Source: Prochlorococcus sp. AG-347-J19
GTDB lineage: Bacteria; Cyanobacteriota; Cyanobacteriia; PCC-6307; Cyanobiaceae
Direction: 5' to 3'
DNA: 64,000 nt
NCBI GenBank assembly: GCA_003279015.1
Contig: QCBV01000005.1
Span: 62,001 to 126,000, forward strand
Made by a program: the position numbers and the translations under genes. The first letter of the stretch is position 1. Each line of letters opens with the position of its first letter. The notes beneath the pieces were generated by a model. It saw nothing but the letters and a program-made list of their open reading frames with translations, was not told the DNA's origin and searched no databases. Shown here in pieces: positions 30,080-41,663 of the stretch.

Positions 30080-31241
30080 TCAAATCAGTACCTAATAATT
30101 CCGCCATTGCCTTTTGCTGTGGAGATGGCTCAGTCAAATCAGATCTTCTTGAATCAGTTATCAACCAATCCAGAGATGCATCTTGCAAATCAAAGTGATC
30201 TCCATTTTTACCGACACAATATTTACCAAAAACTAACTTATCCATAAGTCTTACGCCTTTACCAATTTTAGAGTAATCAAAAATAATTGAATTATCTATA
30301 GTTGCTCCCTCGCAAATGCAACAACTTGGTCCAATCATAGAAGGGCCAATAATAGTTGCTCCATCTTCGATCCTAGTCATACCTCCTATATAAACCGGCC
30401 CAGTAATATTAACCTTTTCCCAGTTAGCCGCTACATTTAAACCGGTAAAAACTCCTGGTTTTATTTCCTTACCTGGTATTTGCACTTGTCTTACCTTGCC
30501 TTGCAATACATTTCTAATAGCACTCCAATAATCAGGAACTTTTCCAATATCTACCCATTCAAAATCCATTGGTAATGCAAAAAACGGTAAATCCATTTCA
30601 ACAAGTTTAGGGAAGAGATCAGCACCAATATCAAATTTTTCACCAGATGGAATGTAATTAAAAATTTCAGGTTCGAAAAGATAAATTCCTGTATTTATAC
30701 ATTCACTTAAAGCTTGATCAACTGCTGGCTTTTCCTGAAAAGCCTTTATACGGCCGTTGTCATCAGAAACTACGACACCGTAACTTGATACTTGATCTTT
30801 AGTTACCTTCTTTGTTATTAAGCTAGCAATAGCTCCTTTCTGCTTATGTTTTTTAACAGCTTGAGTTAAATCTAAATCAACTAAAGCATCACCACATAAA
30901 ACGACAAAAGTTTCATCAAAGAAATTTTGAAAATCCTGAATTTTTTTTAATCCTCCTGCGGATCCCAAAGCATCACCAATTAATTCTCCATCTTCAATTC
31001 TTCCCTCAAAACTATAAGCAATTTCTACTCCAAATCTTTGCCCATCCCTAAAATAATTTTCAATTTCTTCAGCCAGATGAGAAACATTTACCATTATTTC
31101 CTTAAAGTTATGTTCTCTTAAAAGTTCCAATAGAAACTCCATTACAGGTTTTTGCAAAATCGGAATCATCGGTTTAGGAATCACATGCGTAATAGGCTGA
31201 ACACGTGTACCCTTACCTGCAGCAAGTATCATTGCCTTCAT
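30063..31241 (-). CDS. Sugar-1-phosphate nucleotidyltransferase with left-handed beta-helix, CugP-like
   Basis: A 392-residue protein with an N-terminal nucleotidyltransferase domain (about 1-235; 'MILAAGKGTRVQP', 'PKPMIPILQKP', 'LCGDALVDLDL', 'FEWVDIGKVPDYW'). The C-terminal half is a hexapeptide-repeat region with 'ITGPVYIGGMTRIEDGATI' and 'IGPSMIGPSCCICEGATIDN'. Genome pipelines tend to call such proteins mannose-1-phosphate guanylyltransferase. In cyanobacteria this architecture includes CugP, a UDP-glucose pyrophosphorylase replacing GalU. The sugar and nucleotide are inferred, not read from the sequence. Confidence 0.85.
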   Translation of the reverse strand: MKAMILAAGKGTRVQPITHVIPKPMIPILQKPVMEFLLELLREHNFKEIMVNVSHLAEEIENYFRDGQRFGVEIAYSFEGRIEDGELIGDALGSAGGLKKIQDFQNFFDETFVVLCGDALVDLDLTQAVKKHKQKGAIASLITKKVTKDQVSSYGVVVSDDNGRIKAFQEKPAVDQALSECINTGIYLFEPEIFNYIPSGEKFDIGADLFPKLVEMDLPFFALPMDFEWVDIGKVPDYWSAIRNVLQGKVRQVQIPGKEIKPGVFTGLNVAANWEKVNITGPVYIGGMTRIEDGATIIGPSMIGPSCCICEGATIDNSIIFDYSKIGKGVRLMDKLVFGKYCVGKNGDHFDLQDASLDWLITDSRRSDLTEPSPQQKAMAELLGTDLINIPD

Positions 31242-31289
31242 GAATTCAAAACCTCTTTTTAAAGATTATACGTTATTACTAATAAGCTC

Positions 31290-32111
31290 CTAAACAGCAG
31301 AAGGAACGGTCTTGTTTACAACAAGATTCTCTATAGGCAATTGAGCTAAACCTCCTTCAGGAATTATTCTTTTAATTTGAATTGGGCCATATAAGGACTT
31401 AATTTGTTTAATTTCAATTTTGTTTTCAGATGATAAAAATAATAATGCCCAAAAAACCCCCAAACGATCTTTATCTAAATCATTTTTTACAACAGTTTGC
31501 CATTTTTCAACTAGATATTCAAAATCTGTCCACTGTAATGCTTTTTCCCACCCATCAATAAATTTACCTAGTGCTTTAGTGGTTTCCGGAAGTTTCTCAC
31601 GATGCGCTAATGATTTCACTTGAGAAATTAAAGCTTTATCTGAATATTTTTTATTTCTTTTTCTCTTCATTAGGAGAAGGTCTTGGGTTTCTATAACTTC
31701 AGCAATAGACTCTAACTGACTTACCAGTTCTCCCAGAGTTGTTGTACGTTTTAGAATTGGTTGTGCTATTGACCTCCTTCTTAGATATTTTTCAGGATAT
31801 TTAGGTATATCAAATTCTTGGTCAATCCAATCTTGATCATCCATGTCAAAATCATCTTCAAAATCGGAAGAATTGTCTTTGAAAACATCAGATTCCAAAA
31901 CTTGAGCCTTTAAATTAACTAGTACGGAAGCAGCAAAAAAAGCTTCGCTTGTCTCAGATAAATCCTTATGATAGGAACTTTTACTATATGATTTGCTGCC
32001 GAAAGATTGTGAATATTGCTCTAAAAAACTATCAATTACACTTATTACATCAATATCCCATGGATCAAGATCACCTTTACCTGCGGCGTCTTGAAGAAAC
32101 TTAATCAACAA
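31290..32111 (-). CDS. scpA: Segregation and condensation protein A (ScpA kleisin)
   Basis: Kleisin subunit of the bacterial SMC condensin (273 residues). The N-terminal 'LIKFLQDAAGKGDLDPWDIDVISVIDSFLEQY' region is the SMC-neck-binding part, with the diagnostic 'DPWDIDV' near 17-23. An acidic linker follows ('SSDFEDDFDMDDQDW'), and a C-terminal winged-helix segment starts near 225. Only TTG codons are available as a start, and the frame stays open upstream to 'GPR' without ATG or GTG, so the exact N-terminus is uncertain. Confidence 0.9.
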   Translation of the reverse strand: MLIKFLQDAAGKGDLDPWDIDVISVIDSFLEQYSQSFGSKSYSKSSYHKDLSETSEAFFAASVLVNLKAQVLESDVFKDNSSDFEDDFDMDDQDWIDQEFDIPKYPEKYLRRRSIAQPILKRTTTLGELVSQLESIAEVIETQDLLLMKRKRNKKYSDKALISQVKSLAHREKLPETTKALGKFIDGWEKALQWTDFEYLVEKWQTVVKNDLDKDRLGVFWALLFLSSENKIEIKQIKSLYGPIQIKRIIPEGGLAQLPIENLVVNKTVPSAV

Positions 32112-32234
32112 TCTAGGCCCTAATTGCTTTCTATGAGTAGGATTGTAGTTAGATATTTTTAAATTGGTAATAACTATACATAAGATATACCCTTAATTAT
32201 TTAATGCCAAACAATATCGCATTAATTTTAAGAA

Positions 32235-33839
32235 TTATATAGTTGGAGCTTTTAGGATCTCATTTGTTTTAGTTCCTGAAAAAATATTTGTTTTCACAGC
32301 ACTTTTAACTGCAGTTAAATCTCGATCGACCAAATTATTGATAGATGCAATGTAACTTTCAGTAACTAATCTAGGGTACAAACCTATTCCAATAATCGGT
32401 AAAAGTAAACAAGCAATAATATAAACTTCCCTTGGCTCTGCATCTATAAGTTTTCGTTCTTCGATCAATTTAGGATTTTCTTTACCAAAGAAAATTTCTC
32501 GTAACATTGAAAGTAGATAAATAGGAGTAAGTATTACACCGATAGCAGCTAAAGAAGCCATCACTACCCTAAACGGAAGTGTATATACTTCATCAGTAAC
32601 AAATCCTGTAAATACCATCAATTCGGAAACAAATCCGCTCATACCAGGCAAAGCTAGGGAAGCAAGTGAGCAAGCAGTCCATAGGGCAAACATGATTCTC
32701 ATTTTTTGTCCTACACCACTCATTTCATCAAGTTTAAGAGTCTTGGTTCTGTCATAGGTGGCACCAACAAGAAAAAATAAACTTGCCCCGATTAATCCAT
32801 GACTAACCATTTGCAGCATAGCTCCACTTGTTCCAAGGCTACTAAAACTCCCTATACCAATGAGAACGAAACCCATATGACTTATCGAACTATATGCAAT
32901 TTTTCTTTTAAGATTTCTTTGAGCAAAAGAAGTTAATGCAGCATAAATTATATTGACTACTCCTAGAACTATTAATAATGGGGCAAATTGAGCATGAGCA
33001 ACGGGTAATAGTTGTGCATTAAATCTTAAAAGAGCATATCCTCCCATCTTTAATAAAATTCCTGCTAGAAGCATATGAACAGGAGCTGTAGCCTCTCCAT
33101 GAGCATCTGGAAGCCAAGTATGAAGAGGTACTATTGGTAGTTTGACTCCAAATGCAATTAAGAGCCCGACATAACATAATATTTGGAATTTTTGACTAAA
33201 ATCTTGAGCTGCTAAGTGAGAAAACTCAAAGTTAGGAATTTCTGTACCATAGAAACCCATCGCTAATGCTGCCAAAAGAATGAAGATAGAACTACCAGCT
33301 GTATAAATAATAAATTTTGTTGCTGCATATTGTCGATTTTTGCCACCCCATATAGCCAATAATAAATAAACGGGAATTAACTCAAGTTCCCAAGTTAGAA
33401 AGAATAAAAGCATATCTTGTACTGCAAATACAGCGATTTGCCCACCATCCATAACCAATATCAAAAAGAAAAATAACTTTGGTTTGAACTTGACTGGCCA
33501 TGCAGCAAGAACTGCTAAAGCAGTTATAAAACTAGTTAATAATATTAACGGCATAGACATGCCATCAGCGCCAACAGACCAAGTAAGACCTAAATCAGGG
33601 AGCCAGCTAATATTTTCTTTCAGTTGAACATTTTCATTACTAATATCAAAGCCATTTATATATGAACCTACAGTTATTAAAAAAGTTATTAATGCAATAG
33701 ACAATGCAAACCATCTCACCTCTTTGCCATCCCCTTTATCTGGGAAAAAAGGTATCACAAATGCACTACCAATTGGGAATAAAATTGAAGCAGATAACCA
33801 AGGAAAATTTGACAATCCAGCTCCCAAAGTTCCAAACAT
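32235..33839 (-). CDS. ndhD: NDH-1 subunit D (NuoM-like antiporter-type)
   Basis: Proton-pumping membrane subunit of about 534 residues from the ATG at 33839 ('[20 protein letters not shown]'); a TTG at 33875 would add 12 residues. Core motifs are '[17 protein letters not shown]' with the membrane glutamate, '[20 protein letters not shown]', '[17 protein letters not shown]', '[11 protein letters not shown]' and '[15 protein letters not shown]'. Pairing with NdhF in a tandem unit suggests the NdhD1/NdhF1 type used in respiration and cyclic flow rather than the CO2-uptake D3/F3 type. Confidence 0.96.
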   Translation of the reverse strand: MFGTLGAGLSNFPWLSASILFPIGSAFVIPFFPDKGDGKEVRWFALSIALITFLITVGSYINGFDISNENVQLKENISWLPDLGLTWSVGADGMSMPLILLTSFITALAVLAAWPVKFKPKLFFFLILVMDGGQIAVFAVQDMLLFFLTWELELIPVYLLLAIWGGKNRQYAATKFIIYTAGSSIFILLAALAMGFYGTEIPNFEFSHLAAQDFSQKFQILCYVGLLIAFGVKLPIVPLHTWLPDAHGEATAPVHMLLAGILLKMGGYALLRFNAQLLPVAHAQFAPLLIVLGVVNIIYAALTSFAQRNLKRKIAYSSISHMGFVLIGIGSFSSLGTSGAMLQMVSHGLIGASLFFLVGATYDRTKTLKLDEMSGVGQKMRIMFALWTACSLASLALPGMSGFVSELMVFTGFVTDEVYTLPFRVVMASLAAIGVILTPIYLLSMLREIFFGKENPKLIEERKLIDAEPREVYIIACLLLPIIGIGLYPRLVTESYIASINNLVDRDLTAVKSAVKTNIFSGTKTNEILKAPTI

Positions 33840-33960
33840 TTGTGTCGCAAAATGTGTATAAAAATAAGTACTCAATTTAATAAGAAATTTATCTTAAATA
33901 AAGTCTAGAAATTTTCTGTATTTTTTCACCCCAATGGACAGTGAAGACACACAATTGTAA

Positions 33961-35982
33961 TTAAGATACTTGTGGAGATTGAATACCAAATATAGCAACT
34001 AGTAGAATTACTCCGCCAAAAACAATAAGCGCATAAAATTGAGCCCTACCAGTCTCAAAATATTTTAAACCTTCTCCACTACCTAAAGTTACGAGTCCAG
34101 TAAGATTTACGACGCCATCAACAACCTTAGAATCAACCTCTAAGACTTCTTTAGCAAGTTTTCTACTACCCTTAACAAAAAGTTTTTCATTAATATCATC
34201 TAGATACCATTTATTGGATAAAAACCTGTTGATACTAGGAAACTTTTCGGCAAATAAAACTGATAAATTAATTTTTTTCACAAAATATGCTTGATAAGCA
34301 ATAATGATTCCAGCTGATGCAATAAGAACTGAAGCTATCGCTAAAGGCAAAAATTCTTTTAATTCGAAAGCTTTTGCAGCAGTCTCTGCTTCTTCAGGAT
34401 CTAGTAGATTTGCAATTTTGCTATCCCATGGAAGTCCCATAAAACCGATAATTAGAGACGGTACAGCCAGAAATACTAAGGGAAATGTCATTGACCAGGG
34501 TGACTCATGAATAGAGCCATGTTCTTCATGCTGTTCTTCATTTTCTTCATCTTGGTTTGTTTTAGAGGCTATTAGAAGCTCTTTTTGCAATTCTTTATTC
34601 TCCCCCCTGAAATCTCCTTCAAATGTCAAGAAATAAAGCCTAAACATATAAAAAGCAGTCATACCAGCTGTTAGAAGTCCTATAAACCAAAAAGCTGGAA
34701 ATGATATAAAAGCATTTCCGAGGATCTCGTCTTTACTCCAAAAACCTGCCAATGGGGGAATACCACTAATTGCTACGCAACCTATTAAAAATGTTGTTGA
34801 CGTATATGGCATTTTTTTTCTTAAACCGCCCATTAATCTCATATCTTGAGCTAATACAGGCTGATGGCCAACTACTTCTTCCATAGCATGTATTACTGAA
34901 CCAGATCCCAAAAAGAGCATTGCTTTAAAGCAAGCATGAGTCACTAAATGAAAAATTCCCGCAACTGGTGCTCCACAACCCATTGCAAGCATCATATACC
35001 CAAGCTGAGAGACTGTGCTGTAAGCTAAACCTTTTTTTAAATCCATTTGGGTCAAAGCTATAGAGGCTCCTAAAAAACAAGTAACTGTACCAACTAAAGC
35101 AATAATGAACTGAATAGAGGGGAATATTGAATACAAGGGTTGAAGTCTTGCTACAAGAAATATGCCTGCAGCAACCATTGTTGCAGCATGGATTAGTGCA
35201 GAAATAGGTGTTGGGCCTTCCATCGCATCTGGCAACCACACATGAAGAGGAAACTGAGCAGATTTTGCCATTGGCCCTAAAAAAACTAAAAAACAAAGCA
35301 ATAAAGCAGCCCAAATAGGTATCGAATTATCAGATATTGATTGAGAAATTCCAGTGGCTATTTCATTAAAATCAAAACTATTTGTTGCCCAAAATAGGCC
35401 AAGAATTCCTAGTAATAATCCAAAATCTCCCACTCTATTAACAACAAATGCTTTTTGTGCAGCGTGGGCAGCGCCATCCCTGTCATACCAAAAACCAACC
35501 AACAAATAAGAACACATTCCAACTAATTCCCAAAAAACATAAATTTCTAATAAATTCGGACTAACTATTAATCCCATCATTGAACTACTAAACAATGCTA
35601 AATATGTAAAAAATCTGACATAACCTTTGTCATGCGCCATGTAACCATGAGAGTAAATCATCACCAGCAACGTTATAGTCGTTACAAGAGCAAGCATTAC
35701 ACTCCCCAAAGGATCAAGGACAAAACCCATCGGGATTGTAAAATCCCCAGCACTAGCCCATACAAATAATTTTTCTACAGATTGATAACCATTAACTTGT
35801 TCAATCAGAGCTTTATAACTAATTACTGCAGAAATTCCAACAAAAGAGATAAGACCTACAGAAACAATTTCTCTAGAATTATTAATTTTCTTGTTAATAC
35901 TTATTAGGCCTAAACCAGAAAGCACTGCTCCAATAAGTGGGAAAACAGGAATTAACCAGGCAATTTCTGAAGCTTGAGGCAT
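33961..35982 (-). CDS. ndhF: NDH-1 subunit F (NuoL-like antiporter-type)
   Basis: Large distal membrane subunit (673 residues) with about 15 membrane segments and a lateral-helix C-terminus. Marker stretches are 'VFWELVGMCSYLLVGFWYDR', 'AQFPLHVWLPDAMEGPTPISALIHAATM', 'GDFGLLLG' and 'ISGIPPLAGFWSKDEIL'. A charged, His- and Glu-rich loop ('NQDEENEEQHEEHGSIHES') near 477-495 is typical of cyanobacterial NdhF1. It lies 120 bases upstream of ndhD on the same strand. Confidence 0.97.
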   Translation of the reverse strand: MPQASEIAWLIPVFPLIGAVLSGLGLISINKKINNSREIVSVGLISFVGISAVISYKALIEQVNGYQSVEKLFVWASAGDFTIPMGFVLDPLGSVMLALVTTITLLVMIYSHGYMAHDKGYVRFFTYLALFSSSMMGLIVSPNLLEIYVFWELVGMCSYLLVGFWYDRDGAAHAAQKAFVVNRVGDFGLLLGILGLFWATNSFDFNEIATGISQSISDNSIPIWAALLLCFLVFLGPMAKSAQFPLHVWLPDAMEGPTPISALIHAATMVAAGIFLVARLQPLYSIFPSIQFIIALVGTVTCFLGASIALTQMDLKKGLAYSTVSQLGYMMLAMGCGAPVAGIFHLVTHACFKAMLFLGSGSVIHAMEEVVGHQPVLAQDMRLMGGLRKKMPYTSTTFLIGCVAISGIPPLAGFWSKDEILGNAFISFPAFWFIGLLTAGMTAFYMFRLYFLTFEGDFRGENKELQKELLIASKTNQDEENEEQHEEHGSIHESPWSMTFPLVFLAVPSLIIGFMGLPWDSKIANLLDPEEAETAAKAFELKEFLPLAIASVLIASAGIIIAYQAYFVKKINLSVLFAEKFPSINRFLSNKWYLDDINEKLFVKGSRKLAKEVLEVDSKVVDGVVNLTGLVTLGSGEGLKYFETGRAQFYALIVFGGVILLVAIFGIQSPQVS

Positions 35983-36017
35983 GTTTTAAAAAAACTTATA
36001 TTTAAGATTTTAAACTG

Positions 36018-36746
36018 TCAATTGAAAAATTCAGACAAAAATGATGAATTAAATGTTTTAACAGCAATATTTATATATTGATGAGACCACCAAAGTACGC
36101 CTATTGCTATTAGTATGCCAAATTGAGATAACCTAAAAAATTCTTTAATTTTAAATTCTTGCCTCCCCTCAAGTATTGCCATGAAGGGGATTATAGAAGT
36201 ATTTTTTTTAAAATTTTCAAATTCTTCTCCAAATCTATTTGCTAATCTCTTGTCACCATGCCAGATTGCAAAAAGATGATGCAAAACCAAGCCAATAGAA
36301 GTTAATAATGTGAATGATGTTCCAATCCATAAAGTATGAGCAAAACACCAAATTATCTGACCAAATGCTTGAGGATGTCTTGTAATTCGCATTATCCCAG
36401 TTCCATAGATTCGTACTTTAGGTTTTAAAACCGAAGGAATTTCTAGCAAATTGTAAGTGGCGGGATATAAAAATAAAAAACTTATTGCAGTTAAGAACCA
36501 AACCATAATAAAAACGAAATTATTGCCCTGTAAATTCCATAATCTTATTCCATCATATCTGTGAGCTAAAAAATAACTAATCAAGATAATTGCAGATGGC
36601 AAACTTAAAAAAACAAAACATAACCGCCATAACCTTGGTCCCATAATAGATTCTGCTTTAAGTCTTAAAGCAGCTCCACCACTATGAATTACCGCAAAAA
36701 TCAAAATTAAGAGTAAGATTATTAAAGAAGTTTTATGAGTCTCCAT
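36018..36746 (-). CDS. NnrU-family membrane protein, candidate 15-cis-zeta-carotene isomerase
   Basis: A 242-residue integral membrane protein with about six hydrophobic segments. The NnrU-type features are 'FAVIHSGGAALRLKAE' near 18-32, 'RHPQAFGQIIWCFAHTLWIG' near 123-142, and 'HHLFAIWHGDKRLANRFGEEFENFKKNT' after it, with His residues suited to heme binding. Plant Z-ISO, which isomerises 15-cis-zeta-carotene, belongs to this family. Phytoene desaturase and phytoene synthase lie 2-4 kb away, which strengthens that reading. It may be co-transcribed with ndhF (35-base gap). Family firm, enzyme role inferred. Confidence 0.78.
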   Translation of the reverse strand: METHKTSLIILLLILIFAVIHSGGAALRLKAESIMGPRLWRLCFVFLSLPSAIILISYFLAHRYDGIRLWNLQGNNFVFIMVWFLTAISFLFLYPATYNLLEIPSVLKPKVRIYGTGIMRITRHPQAFGQIIWCFAHTLWIGTSFTLLTSIGLVLHHLFAIWHGDKRLANRFGEEFENFKKNTSIIPFMAILEGRQEFKIKEFFRLSQFGILIAIGVLWWSHQYINIAVKTFNSSFLSEFFN

Positions 36747-36829
36747 AAATTTAAATTATTCAAATAATTTTAGTTCTTAACAATAGTGCTTCTAACCTTT
36801 AGAATTATAAGTAATTGTAGGCACAATAG

Positions 36830-37780
36830 ATGCCAGAATTACCATTTACACTCGACCAATTAAGAATACTAAAAGCTATAGCAGCTCAGGGAAGTTTTAA
36901 AAAAGCTGCAGATCTCTTATATGTAACCCAACCTGCCGTGAGTTTACAAATACAGAATTTAGAAAAACAACTTGAAATCACAATTTTTGACAGAGGTGGT
37001 AGAAAGGCTCTATTGACTGAAGCAGGGAGATTATTGCTCGAATATTGCGAACGTATTTTGAATCAATGCGACGAAGCTTGTAAAGCTATTGAAGATTTAA
37101 ATAGCTTAAAAGGTGGAACTCTTATCATTGGAGCCAGTCAAACTACGGGAACTTATTTGATGCCAAGAATGATAGGACTATTCAGACAAAAATATCCTGA
37201 TGTGTCTGTTCAACTTCAAGTTCATAGTACTAGAAGAACTGGCTGGAGTGTTGCCAATGGACAAATTGACCTAGCGATTATTGGAGGACAATTACCTAGT
37301 GATTTAGAAAATTTGTTACAGGTAATTCCATATGCAACAGATGAATTAGCACTAGTATTACCATCTAAACACCCACTTTCTAACAAAAAAGAGCTTTTAA
37401 AAGAAGACTTATACAAATTAAATTTCGTCAAATTAGATTCTCAATCTACAACAAGAAAAGTTGTTGACAAACTTCTTCAAGATTCTGGACTTGACATTCA
37501 AAGATTAAAAATTGAAATGGAACTTAATTCTCTTGAGGCTATCAAGAATGCAGTTCAATCAGGGCTAGGTGCTTCGTTTTTGCCAGTTGTTTCAATTGAA
37601 AGAGAACTTGCTGCTGGAACAATTCATAAAGCATTCGTTGCTGATTTAGAGGTTAAAAGGGAACTTAAGTTAATTACTAATCCATCAAGATACACTTCAA
37701 GAGCATCAGAAGTATTTAAAAAAAATATACTGCCACAATTTGCTAGTTTAGAGAGTCCCTTAAAGCAAATGTTAATTTGA
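36830..37780 (+). CDS. rbcR: LysR-type regulator of the RbcR/CcmR (Ycf30) group
   Basis: A 316-residue LysR regulator. The winged HTH (about 8-66) reads '[20 protein letters not shown]' then '[14 protein letters not shown]'. The effector domain (about 95-300) has '[21 protein letters not shown]' and '[15 protein letters not shown]'. The sequence fits the cyanobacterial and plastid RbcR/Ycf30 line that controls carbon-fixation genes and, as CcmR/NdhR, NDH genes. It is divergent from the NnrU-ndhF-ndhD unit across 83 bases, consistent with local NDH control. Which of the two named roles applies is not decided. Confidence 0.85.
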   Translation: MPELPFTLDQLRILKAIAAQGSFKKAADLLYVTQPAVSLQIQNLEKQLEITIFDRGGRKALLTEAGRLLLEYCERILNQCDEACKAIEDLNSLKGGTLIIGASQTTGTYLMPRMIGLFRQKYPDVSVQLQVHSTRRTGWSVANGQIDLAIIGGQLPSDLENLLQVIPYATDELALVLPSKHPLSNKKELLKEDLYKLNFVKLDSQSTTRKVVDKLLQDSGLDIQRLKIEMELNSLEAIKNAVQSGLGASFLPVVSIERELAAGTIHKAFVADLEVKRELKLITNPSRYTSRASEVFKKNILPQFASLESPLKQMLI

Positions 37781-38404
37781 TCAGAACTGAACTGCTTCTT
37801 TATTAATACCTACTCCTCCATCTTCTGCTTGTCCATCCCCTTTAATTATAAATTTATTTTCATTAACATCAGTCTGATAAACACATTTAACAATTGGTTT
37901 ATCTCTTATAGATCCAATATAGGCAAAAGTATTCATTCTTTGCTTACATTCTCTTACATCTTCATTACTAATTGCTCCTTGCTTTTGCAAAACAGTCCAA
38001 TTCTCCCTCCTAATTACGCATCCTGGCTGAAGAGCTGGTTGCGTTACAAAACTCGTTGATGGATTTAATGTTGTATACATTTCTACATCAATCACAAAGG
38101 CGCTAGCACCCCATTGCCTACAAAATTCAGGGTCCGGAACAGCCATATCTAATTGTTGCTGGCTAGCTATATTTCCTTGACCTCCATCTGTTGTACTAGT
38201 AATAGCGCTCCCAATGCCAACTCCTAGAATTAATACTCCTGCAAGAACAGCGATAGTTCCAGTATTGAAGTTAATCTTTTGGTCAGAGGAAGCAGGCAAA
38301 CTAGTATTTCTTTGTCCATAAGGATCTTTATCTCTTGGATCTGAAGAGTAATAACCTCTGCTTGAGCCTCTCCTTGGCCTTCTATTTGATGGTGGTCTAT
38401 TCAC
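37781..38404 (-). CDS. DUF3172-family single-pass membrane protein
   Basis: A 207-residue protein with an Arg/Ser/Tyr/Pro-rich N-terminal tail (1-45), one membrane segment near 49-68 ('[19 protein letters not shown]'), and a globular C-terminal domain. That domain has conserved cysteines in 'FCRQWGASA', '[11 protein letters not shown]', 'VRECKQRMN' and 'VKCVYQ'. The pattern is that of the cyanobacterial DUF3172 family, whose function is unknown. It overlaps the end of ndhM by four bases, so the two are co-expressed. The cysteines could form disulfides if the domain faces the lumen. Confidence 0.8.
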   Translation of the reverse strand: MNRPPSNRRPRRGSSRGYYSSDPRDKDPYGQRNTSLPASSDQKINFNTGTIAVLAGVLILGVGIGSAITSTTDGGQGNIASQQQLDMAVPDPEFCRQWGASAFVIDVEMYTTLNPSTSFVTQPALQPGCVIRRENWTVLQKQGAISNEDVRECKQRMNTFAYIGSIRDKPIVKCVYQTDVNENKFIIKGDGQAEDGGVGINKEAVQF

Positions 38405-38748
38405 AGTACTTCACTTGTCCTTGGCAAACCCATTGAATAGTTCATTACTCTACAATCAGGGTTGTAACTTAATTTTCCATTTTGAAGAAGAAATTTAATC
38501 AAACCTTCAATTTCTGATCCTATTTTCCGCAATTCATAATCATCTAGGTTTTTCCCCGCTCTTTCTTTTATAAGTTCATTAAATTTTTGATTTACTTTAT
38601 TCAAAGAATCGTCATTCCAAATAAACTCGTTATCAGGATCCAAGTCAAGAGTAAGTTTGTTTGGATGAAATTTTAACTCATTATCAACTACTTCAGCAGT
38701 AAAAATTCTTACATGTCGAGTAGTTGATTTAATTAGCATTTTTTCCAT
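38401..38748 (-). CDS. ndhM: NDH-1 subunit M (oxygenic-photosynthesis-specific)
   Basis: A 115-residue peripheral-arm subunit found only in NDH-1 of cyanobacteria and chloroplasts. Features are '[17 protein letters not shown]', '[15 protein letters not shown]' and 'LPRTSEVL' at the C-terminus. Length is normal. It is followed by the DUF3172 gene with a four-base overlap and is divergent from crtP across a 90-base spacer. Confidence 0.93.
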   Translation of the reverse strand: MEKMLIKSTTRHVRIFTAEVVDNELKFHPNKLTLDLDPDNEFIWNDDSLNKVNQKFNELIKERAGKNLDDYELRKIGSEIEGLIKFLLQNGKLSYNPDCRVMNYSMGLPRTSEVL

Positions 38749-38796
38749 AATTTTGCGAAATAATCAACGAAAAAAAGTATAATGTCCTAACTTTAA

Positions 38797-40236
<1,440 letters not shown>

Positions 40237-40275
40237 AAACATTTAAAAAATTCTTAAAAATTCAGCTAAAACTTT

Positions 40276-41184
40276 TTGAAAAATTCAATTTCTCAACTAG
40301 ATAAAGCATATGAAATATGCCGTAAAGAAACTCAACAATGGGCTAAAACCTTTTACTTGGGAACTCTCCTACTACCATTAGAAAAAAGAAAAGCTATTTG
40401 GGCAATCTACGTATGGTGCAGAAGAACAGACGAGATAATGGATAGTGAAGAGGCTTCAAATAAGTCTGAAAATGAGCTTTCAGATAATTTAGATGCATGG
40501 GAAGAAAATACAAAGAATGTATTTAAAGGAAATATTAAATCTGAATTAGATTTAGTTCTATTAGATACCATCGAAAAATATCCTCAAAGTATTCAACCTT
40601 ATCTAGACATGATAGATGGACAAAGAATGGATCTTAATAAATTTAGATACAAAGATTTTGATGAATTAAAACTCTATTGCTATAGAGTCGCAGGGACTGT
40701 AGGTTTAATGACTCAGAATGTCATGGGTATTGATAGTGCTTATACATCCGCGCCTTGGAGTGCCAAGCCGGACCCCTCTGAAGCAGCTATAGCTTTAGGA
40801 ATCGCAAATCAATTAACAAATATATTGAGGGATGTAGGAGAAGATAGACATAGAGGGAGAATTTATATCCCACAAGCGGATCTTCAAAAATTTAATTATT
40901 CTGAAGAGGAACTACTTAAAGGCGAAATTAATAATCAATGGAAGGAGTTAATGAACTTTCAATTAAAAAGGGCCCGAGATTGGTTCCAAAAATCTGAAGA
41001 TGGGATTAAATGGTTATCCTCAGACGCAAGGTGGCCAGTTTGGACATCTCTGCGCCTCTACAGAGGAATATTAGATTCTATAGAAAGGCTAGACTATGAC
41101 GTTTTTAATAACAGAGCTTTCGTAAAGAATTCCGTAAAAGCTTTTGAGATTCCTATCTCTTTTTTAATTTCGAGAATTAAGTAG
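40276..41184 (+). CDS. crtB: Phytoene synthase
   Basis: Head-to-head condensation of two geranylgeranyl diphosphates to phytoene. The 302 residues start at TTG. Aspartate-rich motifs are 'RRTDEIMDS' near 50-58 and 'LRDVGEDRHRGRIY' near 185-198. 'KTFYLGTLLLP' (near 24-34) and 'YRVAGTVGLM' are further squalene/phytoene synthase blocks. It is probably co-transcribed with crtP and abuts the convergent RNA-binding gene. Confidence 0.96.
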   Translation: MKNSISQLDKAYEICRKETQQWAKTFYLGTLLLPLEKRKAIWAIYVWCRRTDEIMDSEEASNKSENELSDNLDAWEENTKNVFKGNIKSELDLVLLDTIEKYPQSIQPYLDMIDGQRMDLNKFRYKDFDELKLYCYRVAGTVGLMTQNVMGIDSAYTSAPWSAKPDPSEAAIALGIANQLTNILRDVGEDRHRGRIYIPQADLQKFNYSEEELLKGEINNQWKELMNFQLKRARDWFQKSEDGIKWLSSDARWPVWTSLRLYRGILDSIERLDYDVFNNRAFVKNSVKAFEIPISFLISRIK

Positions 41185-41604
41185 TTAAGCAGGTGTTTTC
41201 TGATTAGCCAACAAATCTTTTAATTTAGATAGTTCTCCTGCCCATCTTGGATCAGGTGCTTCAAGATTAGGAGCGTCGCTATGAACTATTTTCTTAAAAT
41301 CTTTCCTCTTCTTATTCTTTTTTAAGTTTCCGTTATTTCTTTTATTTGAAGAAGAATCTTTCTTTTCTGAAAGCTCAACCCTTAATTTAGATCCATTAAA
41401 TTCAAAACCGTTTAATTTTTGAATTATTAAATTAGCATTTTCTTCATTGTTTGCTGTCGCGAAGCCAAACCCTCTACATTCCCTAGTTTCTTTATCTAAA
41501 ACTGCTTTAAATCTAATCAAATCAGAAACTGATTTTAAAAGTTTATCAAATTCTTTTGGATTAAATTCTTGTGGTAAGTTGCCAATGTAAATACGAATGC
41601 TCAT
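41185..41604 (-). CDS. Single-RRM RNA-binding protein
   Basis: A cyanobacterial RRM protein of about 139 residues when begun at the ATG at 41604 ('MSIRIYIGNLPQEFNPKEFD'). The open frame goes 14 codons further upstream, but family members start at this point. RNP2 is 'IRIYIGNL' and RNP1 is 'CRGFGFATA'. After the RRM (about 1-80) comes a Lys/Asn/Ser-rich tail and the closing 'DAPNLEAPDPRWAGELSKLK'. Cyanobacterial Rbp proteins respond to cold or bind photosynthesis mRNAs, but no specific target can be read here. Confidence 0.88.
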   Translation of the reverse strand: MSIRIYIGNLPQEFNPKEFDKLLKSVSDLIRFKAVLDKETRECRGFGFATANNEENANLIIQKLNGFEFNGSKLRVELSEKKDSSSNKRNNGNLKKNKKRKDFKKIVHSDAPNLEAPDPRWAGELSKLKDLLANQKTPA

Positions 41605-41663
41605 AAATTTTTTAAAAATGATTTTTAAGTCTGAACTGTTAAACAAAACTAAGCTATGTGTAT

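Noticed and set aside
34925-35314. 129-codon open frame, Cys- and Ser-rich, inside ndhF
   Set aside because: It is on the same strand in a shifted frame of the well-conserved ndhF, with unnatural Cys, Ser and Phe composition.
41605-41646. 14-residue extension of the RRM protein
   Set aside because: The family starts with M-S-I-R-[IV]-Y-[IV]-G-N-L, which is matched from the ATG at 41604.
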